Shown: positions 1 to 7,584 of the stretch, piece by piece | How the letters are laid out: every line of letters starts with the position of its first letter | How positions within the stretch are numbered: the stretch's first letter is position 1 | Origin: Acidobacteriota bacterium | GTDB taxonomy: Bacteria > Acidobacteriota > Blastocatellia > Pyrinomonadales > Pyrinomonadaceae | DNA: 64,000 nt | Direction: 5' to 3' | Assembly (NCBI GenBank): GCA_016715115.1 | Contig: JADKBM010000016.1 | Coordinates: 1,426,001-1,490,000, forward strand | Notes under the pieces: model-generated | What the model was told of the DNA's origin: nothing | Seen by the model: only the letters and a program-made list of their open reading frames with translations | Database searches by the model: none | Program-made: the position numbers and the translations under genes

Positions 1-957
1 GCGTAACCGAGCGCGAGTTCGTAATAGGCGCTCTCTTTTTCAACCGCGTTCGCCGGGATCGACGCGAAAGCGAGCGCCGCATCGGGCATCTTTTTGACGT
101 TGGCGAGCGTCGTCAGACGTTTCAACTGCGCTCCGGCGCTCAAAGAACTCGGGAAACTCAGCATCAGTTCTGCGTAGGCCTTATCCGCATCGGCGAAATT
201 GTTCGCCGCGAAAAGCTTGTCGGCGCGCGTCGCCGCTTCGTCCGCGGTCAACGGTGCGAGAGACTGGCCGAGCAGCGTCAATTTCATTTCGGCCCTCTTT
301 CGCCTCGGGCGAACCGGCACCGAAGAAATAGACGCGGCGGAAGAACCGGATCGCCTCGGCCTGATTGCCGGCCGCATCGTACGATCTTGCTGTTGCGAGC
401 AGCGCGGCGGCAAGGTTTTTATCGTTCAATTCGGCCAGGAATGCCGGAACCTGCGCGGCTTGACCAGCCGAGATCGCCGAGTTCGCCCAGAGGACTTTCG
501 ATTCGCGCACGCGCAGCGATGTCGGATAATCCCTGATCAGACTCGAAAAGACGTTCATCGCGTCCGTGTGTCGTCCGGCGCCCTGAAGCGCGCGGCCGCG
601 CAACCAAAGCGCGTAGTCGGCAAGCTTTGTCTTTTGCTTGAAGATGTCCGAGTTGAGCAACGCCTGCGCTCCCTCATAATCTTTGTTTTCAAACTTGATC
701 CGCGCCCGGAGAAGCTTCGCCAACACGCCCGCGCGGACGCGCGAAAAGCGGTTTTCGATGTCGAGCACGAGACCCTCGGGCGGCAATTTGTTGTCGCGCG
801 TCATATCGCGCAAAACCTTCAGCGCGTCTGACTCGCTCATTTCCGGGCCAAACCCCGAACAACTCGCCGTCAACGGCACGGCGAGAAGTCCGCAGACAAA
901 AACAAAGACCGTCACGAGCGATCTCACATTATGCTTTTTACTAATCAGACTCGGCAT
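1..957 (-). pseudogene. TPR-type lipoprotein, 3' end outside window, one-base frameshift
   Basis: The gene begins MPSLISKKHN at 957 behind a CGGAG ribosome site. It has a hydrophobic signal segment ending in LTASCSG, which could be a weak lipobox. The body is alpha-helical and TPR-like (KFENKDYEGAQALL, GRHTDAMNVFSSLIRDYP, YDAAGNQAEAIRFFRR). Near 297-300 the frame is lost. Removing one base of the AAAG run gives SPEAKRAEMKLTLLGQ and then an open frame (ADKLFAANNFADADKAYAEL) to the window edge. The break is therefore one extra base, either an assembly error or a recent mutation. The helical arrangement resembles the superhelical N-terminal part of Slt-type lytic transglycosylases, but the catalytic part would lie outside the window, so this is only a guess. 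An upstream extension of the frame to 1128 has no ribosome site and is not adopted. Confidence 0.7.
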
Positions 958-1143
958 TGATAAAAACTCCGGTGGTTCGATGCTTTGATGTCTCGGGGAT
1001 TTGTCTGGACATCCGCGAAGGACGTTTTCGCAGCCAGAAATTCTTGTCGGGGAAAGCCGACTCAATCGCGAATTCGAAACGTTTCGTCTGAAACGACGGT
1101 TGTTCGGGGCTCGACGATTGTACGGCAAGAACCGATTTCGTTA

Positions 1144-1149
1144 TATAAT
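1144..1149 (+). promoter_or_regulatory. Probable -10 box (TATAAT) upstream of the VWFA gene
   Basis: A perfect TATAAT lies about 50 bp before the start of the VWFA-related gene, inside ATATAATACC. No good -35 lies at 17 bp. The nearest TTGTAC (1118-1123) is 20 bp away. Moderate support only. Confidence 0.4.
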
Positions 1150-1196
1150 ACCAAGAACCGCGCGATATCCGAATCCGTTTTCTTGATGAGGTCGCA

Positions 1197-3344
1197 ATGA
1201 TGAGAATTCTAGTTTCACTATTGCTTCTCTTTCTGTGGTGCTCGATCTCATTTTCTCAGGATCCGTCGCCGACGCCGCCGTCGGACGATGTTGTCAAGAT
1301 CACGACCACGCTCGTTCAGATCGACGTCACCGTGACCGACTCGAAAGGAAAGATCGTCAGCGACCTGAAGGCCGAAGATTTCGAGATCTTCGAAAACGGA
1401 CAAAAACAGGAAATCTCGAATTTCTCTTTCTTTTCGAGCGTTCGCGAAACGGTCGAGCCGGTGAAATCGATCGACAAGATCGCCGTTCCCGTGCCGCCGG
1501 TCGAGATCCGTTCCGACCAGATCCGTCGGACGATCGCGCTTGTCGTCGATGATCTCTCGCTCTCTTTCGAAAGCGCGTATTACGTCCGCCGGTCGCTCAA
1601 GAAATACGTCGACGAGCAAATGCGCGACGGCGATCTCGTGGCGATCATCCGCACAAGCGCGGGAATCGGCGCGCTTCAGCAGTTTACGTCCAACAAAGCA
1701 CAGCTTTACGCGGCGATCGACAAGGTTAAGTGGTATCCGCTCGGACGCGGAAACATCGGCGCATTCGCTCCGATCGAACCGACCACAAATGAAACGCTGA
1801 GGGCCGCGGGCGACGATACGATCTCGGATGAAGACATCGAAAACGAGAAGAAATTCCTGACCGGTTTCGACGATTTTCGGAATGCTTCGTTTGCCGTCGG
1901 AACGCTCGGTGCGCTGCGTTTTGTCGTCAGCGCGATGGGCGAACTTCCCGGACGAAAATCCGTCATCCTGTTCTCCGACGGAATCCGGCTATTTCCTCGC
2001 GACACGCAAGGCACGACCGACAATTATCAGGTTTTCGACTTTATGCGGCAGCTCGTCGATCTCGCGAATCGCGCATCTGTCGTCTTTTACACGGTCGATG
2101 CGCGCGGTTTGCAGACCACCGGGATCAACGCGCAGGACCAGATCGTATCGCCGAGCGCGGATTCGATCAGGAACGCGATCTCAAGCCGCAGCCGCGAACT
2201 TTTCGACACGCAGGAGGGCCTCGTCTTTCTCGCCCGCGAAACCGGCGGAATGGCGGTCGTCAACAACAACGACTTGAGTGAGGGTGTCAAACGCGTGCTC
2301 GACGACCAAAGCTATTATCTGATCGGTTACCAACCGGACGACGACACGTTCGACAAGCAAAAACGCAAATTCAACAAACTCGACGTCCGCGTCAAACGGC
2401 CCGGCGTCAAGGTTCGCTACCGCAGCGGTTTCATCAACGTCGCGAGTGAGGAAACGCCGAAAGCGACGACGGCCGAGACTCCGGTTCAGGCGATCCAAAA
2501 GGCGCTCGTTTCGCCGTTCGCGGTCAATGACATTTCGCTCCGGCTCAACACGCTCTTTGGCTTCGACGAAAAACAGGGGACATATGTCCGTTCATTGCTG
2601 CACGTGAAGGCCGACGATCTGAAGTTCACGGATGAACCGAACGGCGTCAAAAAAGCTGTCTTCGATGTTCTCGCCGTGAGTTTTGGCGACAACGGCCAGC
2701 CGGTCGATCAGATCTCAAAGACTTACACGCTCCGCACGAACGCTCTCGGATATGAGAAGATTCAGCGGGACGGATTCGTCTATCATTTTACTTTTCCGGT
2801 GAAGAAACCCGGCGCGTATCAGTTTCGCATCGCGATCCGCGACAGTCAGGCGAATAAGGTCGGTTCGGCGTCGCAGTTTATCGAAGTTCCCAATCTGAAA
2901 AAGAACCGCTTGACCATTTCGGGCATCGTTCTCGAGAATTTCACGGTCGAGCAATGGAAGAGCTTCGTCAACGGTCAACCGGACGCCAAATTGGGAACGA
3001 CCGATCCGATGGATGACACTTCAACGCGCCGATTCAAGCGCGGGTCCGTTCTGCGTTATGGGTTCGAGATCTACAACGCCAGACTCGACGGCGCAAAGCG
3101 GCCGAATCTCACAACTCAGATTCGCGTCTTTCGGGATCGAAAACTCGTGCTCGATGGCAAGCAAATCCCGCTTGATCTTGGCGGGCAGTCGGATTTCGCG
3201 CGGGCGAAATCCGTTGGCGCGATCAGTCTAGCAGGCAAGATCGAGGCAGGCGACTACGTGCTGCAGATCATCGTTTTCGACAATCTCGCCACGGAAAAGG
3301 TGAAGATCGCAACCCAATTCGTACAGTTTGAGGTGACCGAGTGA
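1197..3344 (+). CDS. Secreted VWFA-related protein (acidobacterial type)
   Basis: The 715-residue protein has a signal peptide (LVSLLLLFLWCSISFSQ) followed by a short beta domain (ITTTLVQIDVTVTDSKGKIV...FEIFENGQKQ). A von Willebrand A-like domain then runs from about residue 110 to 400. Its MIDAS motif is readable as D119-L-S121-L-S123 (VVDDLSLS), and a second metal-site strand reads KSVILFSDG. The order 'DVVVTDSKG...F.IFENGQ...VDDLSLS' is the hallmark of the VWFA-related family (TIGR03436) expanded in Acidobacteriota. The last 250 residues are beta-rich and unassigned. A and B starts (ATGATG, 1197 or 1200) are equally good; GAGG lies upstream. It is probably exported and binds a metal-dependent ligand; the ligand is unknown. 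Confidence 0.9.
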   Translation: MMRILVSLLLLFLWCSISFSQDPSPTPPSDDVVKITTTLVQIDVTVTDSKGKIVSDLKAEDFEIFENGQKQEISNFSFFSSVRETVEPVKSIDKIAVPVPPVEIRSDQIRRTIALVVDDLSLSFESAYYVRRSLKKYVDEQMRDGDLVAIIRTSAGIGALQQFTSNKAQLYAAIDKVKWYPLGRGNIGAFAPIEPTTNETLRAAGDDTISDEDIENEKKFLTGFDDFRNASFAVGTLGALRFVVSAMGELPGRKSVILFSDGIRLFPRDTQGTTDNYQVFDFMRQLVDLANRASVVFYTVDARGLQTTGINAQDQIVSPSADSIRNAISSRSRELFDTQEGLVFLARETGGMAVVNNNDLSEGVKRVLDDQSYYLIGYQPDDDTFDKQKRKFNKLDVRVKRPGVKVRYRSGFINVASEETPKATTAETPVQAIQKALVSPFAVNDISLRLNTLFGFDEKQGTYVRSLLHVKADDLKFTDEPNGVKKAVFDVLAVSFGDNGQPVDQISKTYTLRTNALGYEKIQRDGFVYHFTFPVKKPGAYQFRIAIRDSQANKVGSASQFIEVPNLKKNRLTISGIVLENFTVEQWKSFVNGQPDAKLGTTDPMDDTSTRRFKRGSVLRYGFEIYNARLDGAKRPNLTTQIRVFRDRKLVLDGKQIPLDLGGQSDFARAKSVGAISLAGKIEAGDYVLQIIVFDNLATEKVKIATQFVQFEVTE

Positions 3345-3445
3345 GGCTCTAAGTCTATCCGTCCTCGAATTTCGGAGTTTGCCAGACGATGATGAATGAT
3401 CTATTTTGATTTCTAGCCAAACACCCAAAGAACCAGGAGTTGATT

Positions 3446-4033
3446 ATGCTTATTGCGATGGAAGGTAGTTCGCCAACGATCCTCGGCGAGAACAACTACA
3501 AGTATTACGTCTGGAACGCTTACCAACAAACGAAGGAATCGTCCAAACTGTATATCCCCGGACCGGCCACGATCTCCTGGAGCTTGAGCTCGATCAATAT
3601 CCGGACAATGGCCGACAACGCGACGAGTTTTATTCGTGCGGGTTCGGGCCCGATCTATCTGGTCGGCTGGAGTCGCGGCGGAGCGGCCTGCGTTCAGGTT
3701 GCGATCGACCTGAAGAATTCGGGGTTCGGGCGCAATATCGACGCACTCTTCTTGTTCGATCCCGTAGATCAGGACGGTTCGACGGCCGATTTCCTGAACG
3801 TCGTGCCGAGCAATGTGACGAATTGCTATCACGCGGAAGCGCTTAGCAAGGAAGGGATCTGGGCGTCGGTCTTTCCGACATGCGCCAAGAAATTTGAAAC
3901 GGGCGTCAACTATGTGCCCGGAAAATTCAATACGACGCACGGTGGTATTGCCGGGACAGAAGGCGGCTCAAAGGGCGATGCCGGCTCGGGCGCCTGGATG
4001 TGGGGACATATGACGACGAAAGGTGTGATCTGA
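3446..4033 (+). CDS. Small alpha/beta-hydrolase-like protein with GWSRGG elbow
   Basis: The protein has 195 residues. The start is ATG 3446 behind AGGAG; a TTG six bases earlier is in frame but badly spaced. It has no signal peptide. A nucleophile elbow is visible (YLVGWSRGGAACVQVA), followed by a strand ending in Asp (LFLFDPVDQDG) and a late His (NTTHGGIAGT). These could form a Ser-Asp-His triad. The elbow and order resemble DUF2235/Tle-type lipase-like proteins, but this protein is far shorter than those enzymes. The substrate is unknown. It stands alone between two convergently placed units and is followed by a direct repeat. Confidence 0.7.
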   Translation: MLIAMEGSSPTILGENNYKYYVWNAYQQTKESSKLYIPGPATISWSLSSINIRTMADNATSFIRAGSGPIYLVGWSRGGAACVQVAIDLKNSGFGRNIDALFLFDPVDQDGSTADFLNVVPSNVTNCYHAEALSKEGIWASVFPTCAKKFETGVNYVPGKFNTTHGGIAGTEGGSKGDAGSGAWMWGHMTTKGVI

Positions 4034-4422
4034 TTCTCGGGCCGTGCTTTTTGTTCAACCACAAAGCGACACGAAGATCACACGAAGTTTCTGTTGCCGA
4101 TGACCGGTTCGTTTTTCGCAGATTGCGCGTTTAGGGATTCTGCTTTTCGCGAAACATCACGCGAACGTGCTGTCTGTTCAACCACAAAGCGACACGAAGA
4201 TCGCACGAAGTTTCTTTTGCCGATGACCGGTTCGTTTTTCGCAGATTGCGCGTTTGCGAAAGATGTCAATTGTCCATCCTGTCTTTCGGGTATTTCGCGC
4301 GTGTTTCGTTAACCTCTCGTGCGGCTGCCTTGATCGACGCCGCTTTCCAAACGGCAGAAAAAGTCCCGTGCGACGATCGACGTCGACACGGGACTTTTTT
4401 GCTTTGCTCTGGTTTTCCGGAA
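4034..4422. repeat. Two-copy direct repeat, then intergenic DNA with a terminator
   Basis: A segment starting GTTCAACCACAAAGCGACAC (4053) recurs at 4176, a period of 123 bp. Both copies continue through CGAAGTTTCT, TTGCCGATGACCGGTTCG and TTTTTCGCAGATTGCGCG. No ribosome site or conserved frame was found, so it is non-coding. The rest of the gap holds the hairpin listed separately. Confidence 0.75.
4358..4400 (-). terminator. Bidirectional rho-independent terminator
   Basis: A perfect 13-bp stem (AAAAAGTCCCGTG paired with CACGGGACTTTTT) encloses a GATCGACGTCGA-type loop and is flanked by A and T runs on both sides. It lies 23 bp after the stop of the minus-strand GAF gene. It could also stop rightward transcription from the hydrolase gene. 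Confidence 0.9.
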
Positions 4423-6399
4423 CTAGATAGTTGTACCGACGTATGACGATCCGAGCTTGCCCTCGTCGCCTTCCGCCAGATTGCTGACCAGTTCGTAATG
4501 GAAATAATCAAACTTCGCGGCGACCGGCGGCTGAACGCGCTTGTCGTACATCTCCCGTGATCGATCGATCGCTTCCTTGAGTTTTTCGTAGAGGTCGTTC
4601 GCCTCGCGGCCTTCCTTGACCTTTTGCTCGTTGTAAAGCTTGATCTCGGAGACCAGCAGTCGCGCAAACCGGCGGGCATCGTTATGCAGACGGCGTTCGT
4701 CTTCCGAAACCTCGATCGGAAGATCGACGTTGCGTTCGCTCAAGCGAGTCCGAACATTCGCCGGCGCAGCAACGACGGGCTCCGGAACCACCTCAACGAT
4801 TGGCTCAGGAACCACTTCAGCGACCGGCGTAGTGCCGGCATTGAAATTCTCGACATCGAACGACTGAGCCGTTTCAAAAGTCGCGGGCTCGAAGACCGGC
4901 GCGGTCGACTCGAATTCAACGTTGGATGCCGACGGAACGCTTTCAAACTCATACTCGCCGACGGCGGGCGCCGAAAACTCGGCGGGCTCGGGTTCGGATT
5001 CAAACTTCTGAGGTTCGAACGATTCGAACTCCGCAGACTCGAACTTCGGCGTGGCGTAATCGTCCGGGACAGAAACGGTCTCACTCCATTCAGAAGCTTG
5101 CTCAAACTCGCTGGCTGCCGGAAAATCCTCGGTCGGCACGAAGTCAAATGAAGACATCGGCTCAGCCCGATCGAACTCGGCGGAAGCCACTTCCTCCGGT
5201 GCGGTCGCGAACTCATATGATCCGGAGGTTTCGCGCATCGAGTAGCTCTCTTCCTCAACTGTTTCAGGTGCGGAAGAGCTCTCTTCTTCGACGGTTTCGC
5301 GCATTGAATAAGTGTCTTCCTCGACCGTTTCAGGCTCGGAAGTGACCCCTTCGTCAACCGTCTTGCGCATCAAATAGCGATCTTCGTCGAACGTCTCCGT
5401 CGTCGGAAAGCTCTCGTCGCGGGCGTTTTCCCGTGCTCCGGAGATTACCGGCTCGGTGAAAGAATATGAGGATCCCAAATTTGTATCCGTACTTTCGAAA
5501 CCATTGATCGATGCGGCGGGCGCAACATCTCCGATCGACCTCGAATACTCGGATTCATCATGCAGTTCCGATTCGTGATGGACTTTTGCTGAACGGGCGG
5601 ACGCGGAGATCTCGACCGTCAGTCCCGCAACCTGAACGAGGGCTTCAAGGGCTTCGACGTTGACGTTCGAACCTTCGTTTCCATAGTCCGCGTAAAGCAC
5701 GGCGACCGCGCGTTCACGGACGATCAACGGGATCGCATACATCCGGTCAGGTTTTCCAAACTCGAGCCGGTTAAGGAACACCGAATCGTCGGCGTAGGTG
5801 CCGAATGCGGCCTCAACGGTTTTCAGTTCACGCACAGATTCGCCGGGCAAAGTATCACTGCCGACCGGAAAAAACACTTCGCGAACCGTTCTGTCGTCTG
5901 AGTTGGCCTCGGTTCCGAAGACGCGCCAACCGACAAGATGTTCGTTCTTGATGATGAAAAACGCACCGCGCGGCGTGAAGTTCGAGGCGTGTGCGACGAG
6001 CGATTTCAAAATTGCCGATTGAGTGGACTTGCTGCTGATGTCGCGAATTGCATCGCGAATCTCGCTCACAACGTGTGACGAGTCGGTCGCGGCGGCTTCT
6101 TCCTTCTGCAATTCCTCAGCTTCGGCAAAGGCGGTCGCGGTGATGCGCGCGCCCTCGTCGCGGGCAAGGCGAAGATGCTCGACAACGGTCTCCGTGAATG
6201 CCACGTCAAGTTCCTTTTCGGTCGCGAAACGTTCTTGAAAACTGCGAAAAGCGTCATCCATTTGGGACTTATGCTTTTCGAATTCCGTTTCGACCATCTT
6301 CTGGAACTCGGATACATCCTGCCGCATACCGGCAACGACATCCTTGAGATAACTCTCGAATTCGGTTCTCAGACTTCGTTCGAGTTCTTCACTATTCAC
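4423..6399 (-). CDS. GAF-domain protein with N-terminal coiled coil and acidic repeat linker
   Basis: The start is GTG 6399, placed by GGAGGAGAAAAATT directly upstream; this gives 658 residues, and an open extension to 6507 lacks such a site. Residues 1-125 form a charged coiled coil (LERSLRTEFESYLKDVV...). Residues about 140-268 look like a GAF domain (GAFFIIKNEHLVGWRVFG ... YAIPLIVRERAVAVLYADYG). Residues 270-545 are a Glu/Ser/Phe-rich disordered stretch with repeats of the type ETVEEESYSMRET. The last 110 residues are conserved-looking and helical (VSEDERRLHNDARRFARLLVSEIKLYNEQKV). No membrane segment or kinase motif is present, so this is probably a cytoplasmic signalling or scaffold protein. 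The specific role is unknown. Confidence 0.85.
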   Translation of the reverse strand: MNSEELERSLRTEFESYLKDVVAGMRQDVSEFQKMVETEFEKHKSQMDDAFRSFQERFATEKELDVAFTETVVEHLRLARDEGARITATAFAEAEELQKEEAAATDSSHVVSEIRDAIRDISSKSTQSAILKSLVAHASNFTPRGAFFIIKNEHLVGWRVFGTEANSDDRTVREVFFPVGSDTLPGESVRELKTVEAAFGTYADDSVFLNRLEFGKPDRMYAIPLIVRERAVAVLYADYGNEGSNVNVEALEALVQVAGLTVEISASARSAKVHHESELHDESEYSRSIGDVAPAASINGFESTDTNLGSSYSFTEPVISGARENARDESFPTTETFDEDRYLMRKTVDEGVTSEPETVEEDTYSMRETVEEESSSAPETVEEESYSMRETSGSYEFATAPEEVASAEFDRAEPMSSFDFVPTEDFPAASEFEQASEWSETVSVPDDYATPKFESAEFESFEPQKFESEPEPAEFSAPAVGEYEFESVPSASNVEFESTAPVFEPATFETAQSFDVENFNAGTTPVAEVVPEPIVEVVPEPVVAAPANVRTRLSERNVDLPIEVSEDERRLHNDARRFARLLVSEIKLYNEQKVKEGREANDLYEKLKEAIDRSREMYDKRVQPPVAAKFDYFHYELVSNLAEGDEGKLGSSYVGTTI

Positions 6400-6523
6400 A
6401 ATTTTTCTCCTCCGTAATTGAAAACACAGTACTTTATGAGACGGGGCAAAAGACTGACGGTTTGATGCAGATTCTGACCTTTTGGTGACGAGACGCGGCG
6501 GCTTCATCGTAAGCCGCCCTTAA

Positions 6524-6553
6524 ATTATGAACAATTTGGTTAAACGATGTCAA
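6524..6553 (-). promoter_or_regulatory. Sigma-70-type promoter for the GAF protein gene
   Basis: On the minus strand TTGACA (6548-6553), an 18-bp spacer and CATAAT (6524-6529) precede the GTG start by a leader of roughly 118 nt. The -35 is perfect and the -10 differs at one base. Between 6554 and 6790 I see no gene. Confidence 0.6.
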
Positions 6554-6790
6554 GAAAATGTTTCGGGTGACTGATTCGAGGATCGATCTTGGGGTGCCGA
6601 TCTTTGGGCTTTTATCTTTGGTCTTTGGGAAACCCTTCCAGACTTGAGACTCGGAAACCTTGTTGCCGGGTGTTTATCACTTCCGGTCGTGACGTTTAAC
6701 GATGACTATTTTCGGGTAGCGTCTCCGTCGAACTCATCGACTTCCGGCACAACCTGTTTGGCGGACGGAATGAGAGTTAAGTTCCGGTTC

Positions 6791-7351
6791 CTAAACCGCG
6801 ATGACCTCGATTTCGGGATCGATCTCGTCCTTGATCATATTCTCGATCGCCATCAGCGTTCCCGTCAACGAACTCGGGCAGCTTCCGCAGGCGCCTTCGT
6901 AGCGGATCTTGAGAGTTTTGCCTTCGAATCCGACGATCTCAAGCCAGCCGCCGTCGCTCGCGAGGTACGGTCGGATGCGCTCGTCGAGAATGGCCTCGAT
7001 CTCGCGAACCATCGGATCATCGCTGAGCGCGGCGCCGATCGCGCCGCCGATCTCCTTCGCCGCTTCCCCGTTGCTCTTCGAAACCGCGTCCGCCGCGCGG
7101 ATCGGAACAGCGAGCACCGGCAGAATATCGTCCCAATCGACATCGTCCGTCTTTTCGACGGTGATCATCTTGTCCATATAAAACACCGAGACGACGTCGC
7201 CGAGGTCAAAGATCGACTTCGCGAGCTTGTCGTTTTCCGCGTCTCCGGGCGTTTTGAACGAATGCGAGGTCCCGTACGAGACCGGCTCTTTCAAGATGAA
7301 CTTCACGGCGTTCGGGTTCGGTGTTTCCTGTATATCTGCAATTTTCGGCAT
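6791..7351 (-). CDS. Nfu-type iron-sulfur cluster scaffold protein
   Basis: The protein has 186 residues, starting MPKIADIQETPNPNAVKF at 7351 behind GATAGGA. The first 90 residues match the Nfu N-terminal domain (ETPNPNAVKFIL, DLGDVVSVFYMDKMITVEK). The last 80 match the NifU C-terminal domain, with the cluster-binding CGSCPSS motif after GGWLEIVGFEGKTLKIRYEGA. It should hold and pass on a [4Fe-4S] cluster to apoproteins in the cytoplasm. The 25-residue linker is Ala-rich. The frame is open upstream to 7516, but that part is repeat-derived and has no ribosome site. Confidence 0.92.
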   Translation of the reverse strand: MPKIADIQETPNPNAVKFILKEPVSYGTSHSFKTPGDAENDKLAKSIFDLGDVVSVFYMDKMITVEKTDDVDWDDILPVLAVPIRAADAVSKSNGEAAKEIGGAIGAALSDDPMVREIEAILDERIRPYLASDGGWLEIVGFEGKTLKIRYEGACGSCPSSLTGTLMAIENMIKDEIDPEIEVIAV

Positions 7352-7376
7352 CTCTGTAAATCCTATCGAATACTTA

Positions 7377-7404
7377 AGTTTAGTAATCTTTACATTTTTG
7401 TCAA
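7377..7404 (-). promoter_or_regulatory. Promoter for the Nfu gene
   Basis: On the minus strand TTGACA (7399-7404), a 16-bp spacer and TAAACT (7377-7382) lie about 25 bp before the start codon. The -35 is perfect and the -10 is 4/6. Confidence 0.5.
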
Positions 7405-7584
7405 CATTAAAGGATTTGGGAATTGTGATTTCTGATTTCGGATTGGTCGAAAGAGCTTTGATTGAATTTGGTTTTTCGACTCGGCCGAATGAAGAAACCA
7501 AAATCCGAATTCCCAAATCAGGAATCCGAATTCCTCGCGTTTTGGTTTATAATCGCCGAAACAGATCAGTTCAGGAGTATTCGT

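Noticed and set aside
6554..6790. Possible small gene or remnant between the GAF and Nfu genes
   Set aside because: A short minus-strand frame (KQVVPEVDEFDGDATRK) is readable but has no start codon with a ribosome site and no recognisable homology; left as empty spacer.
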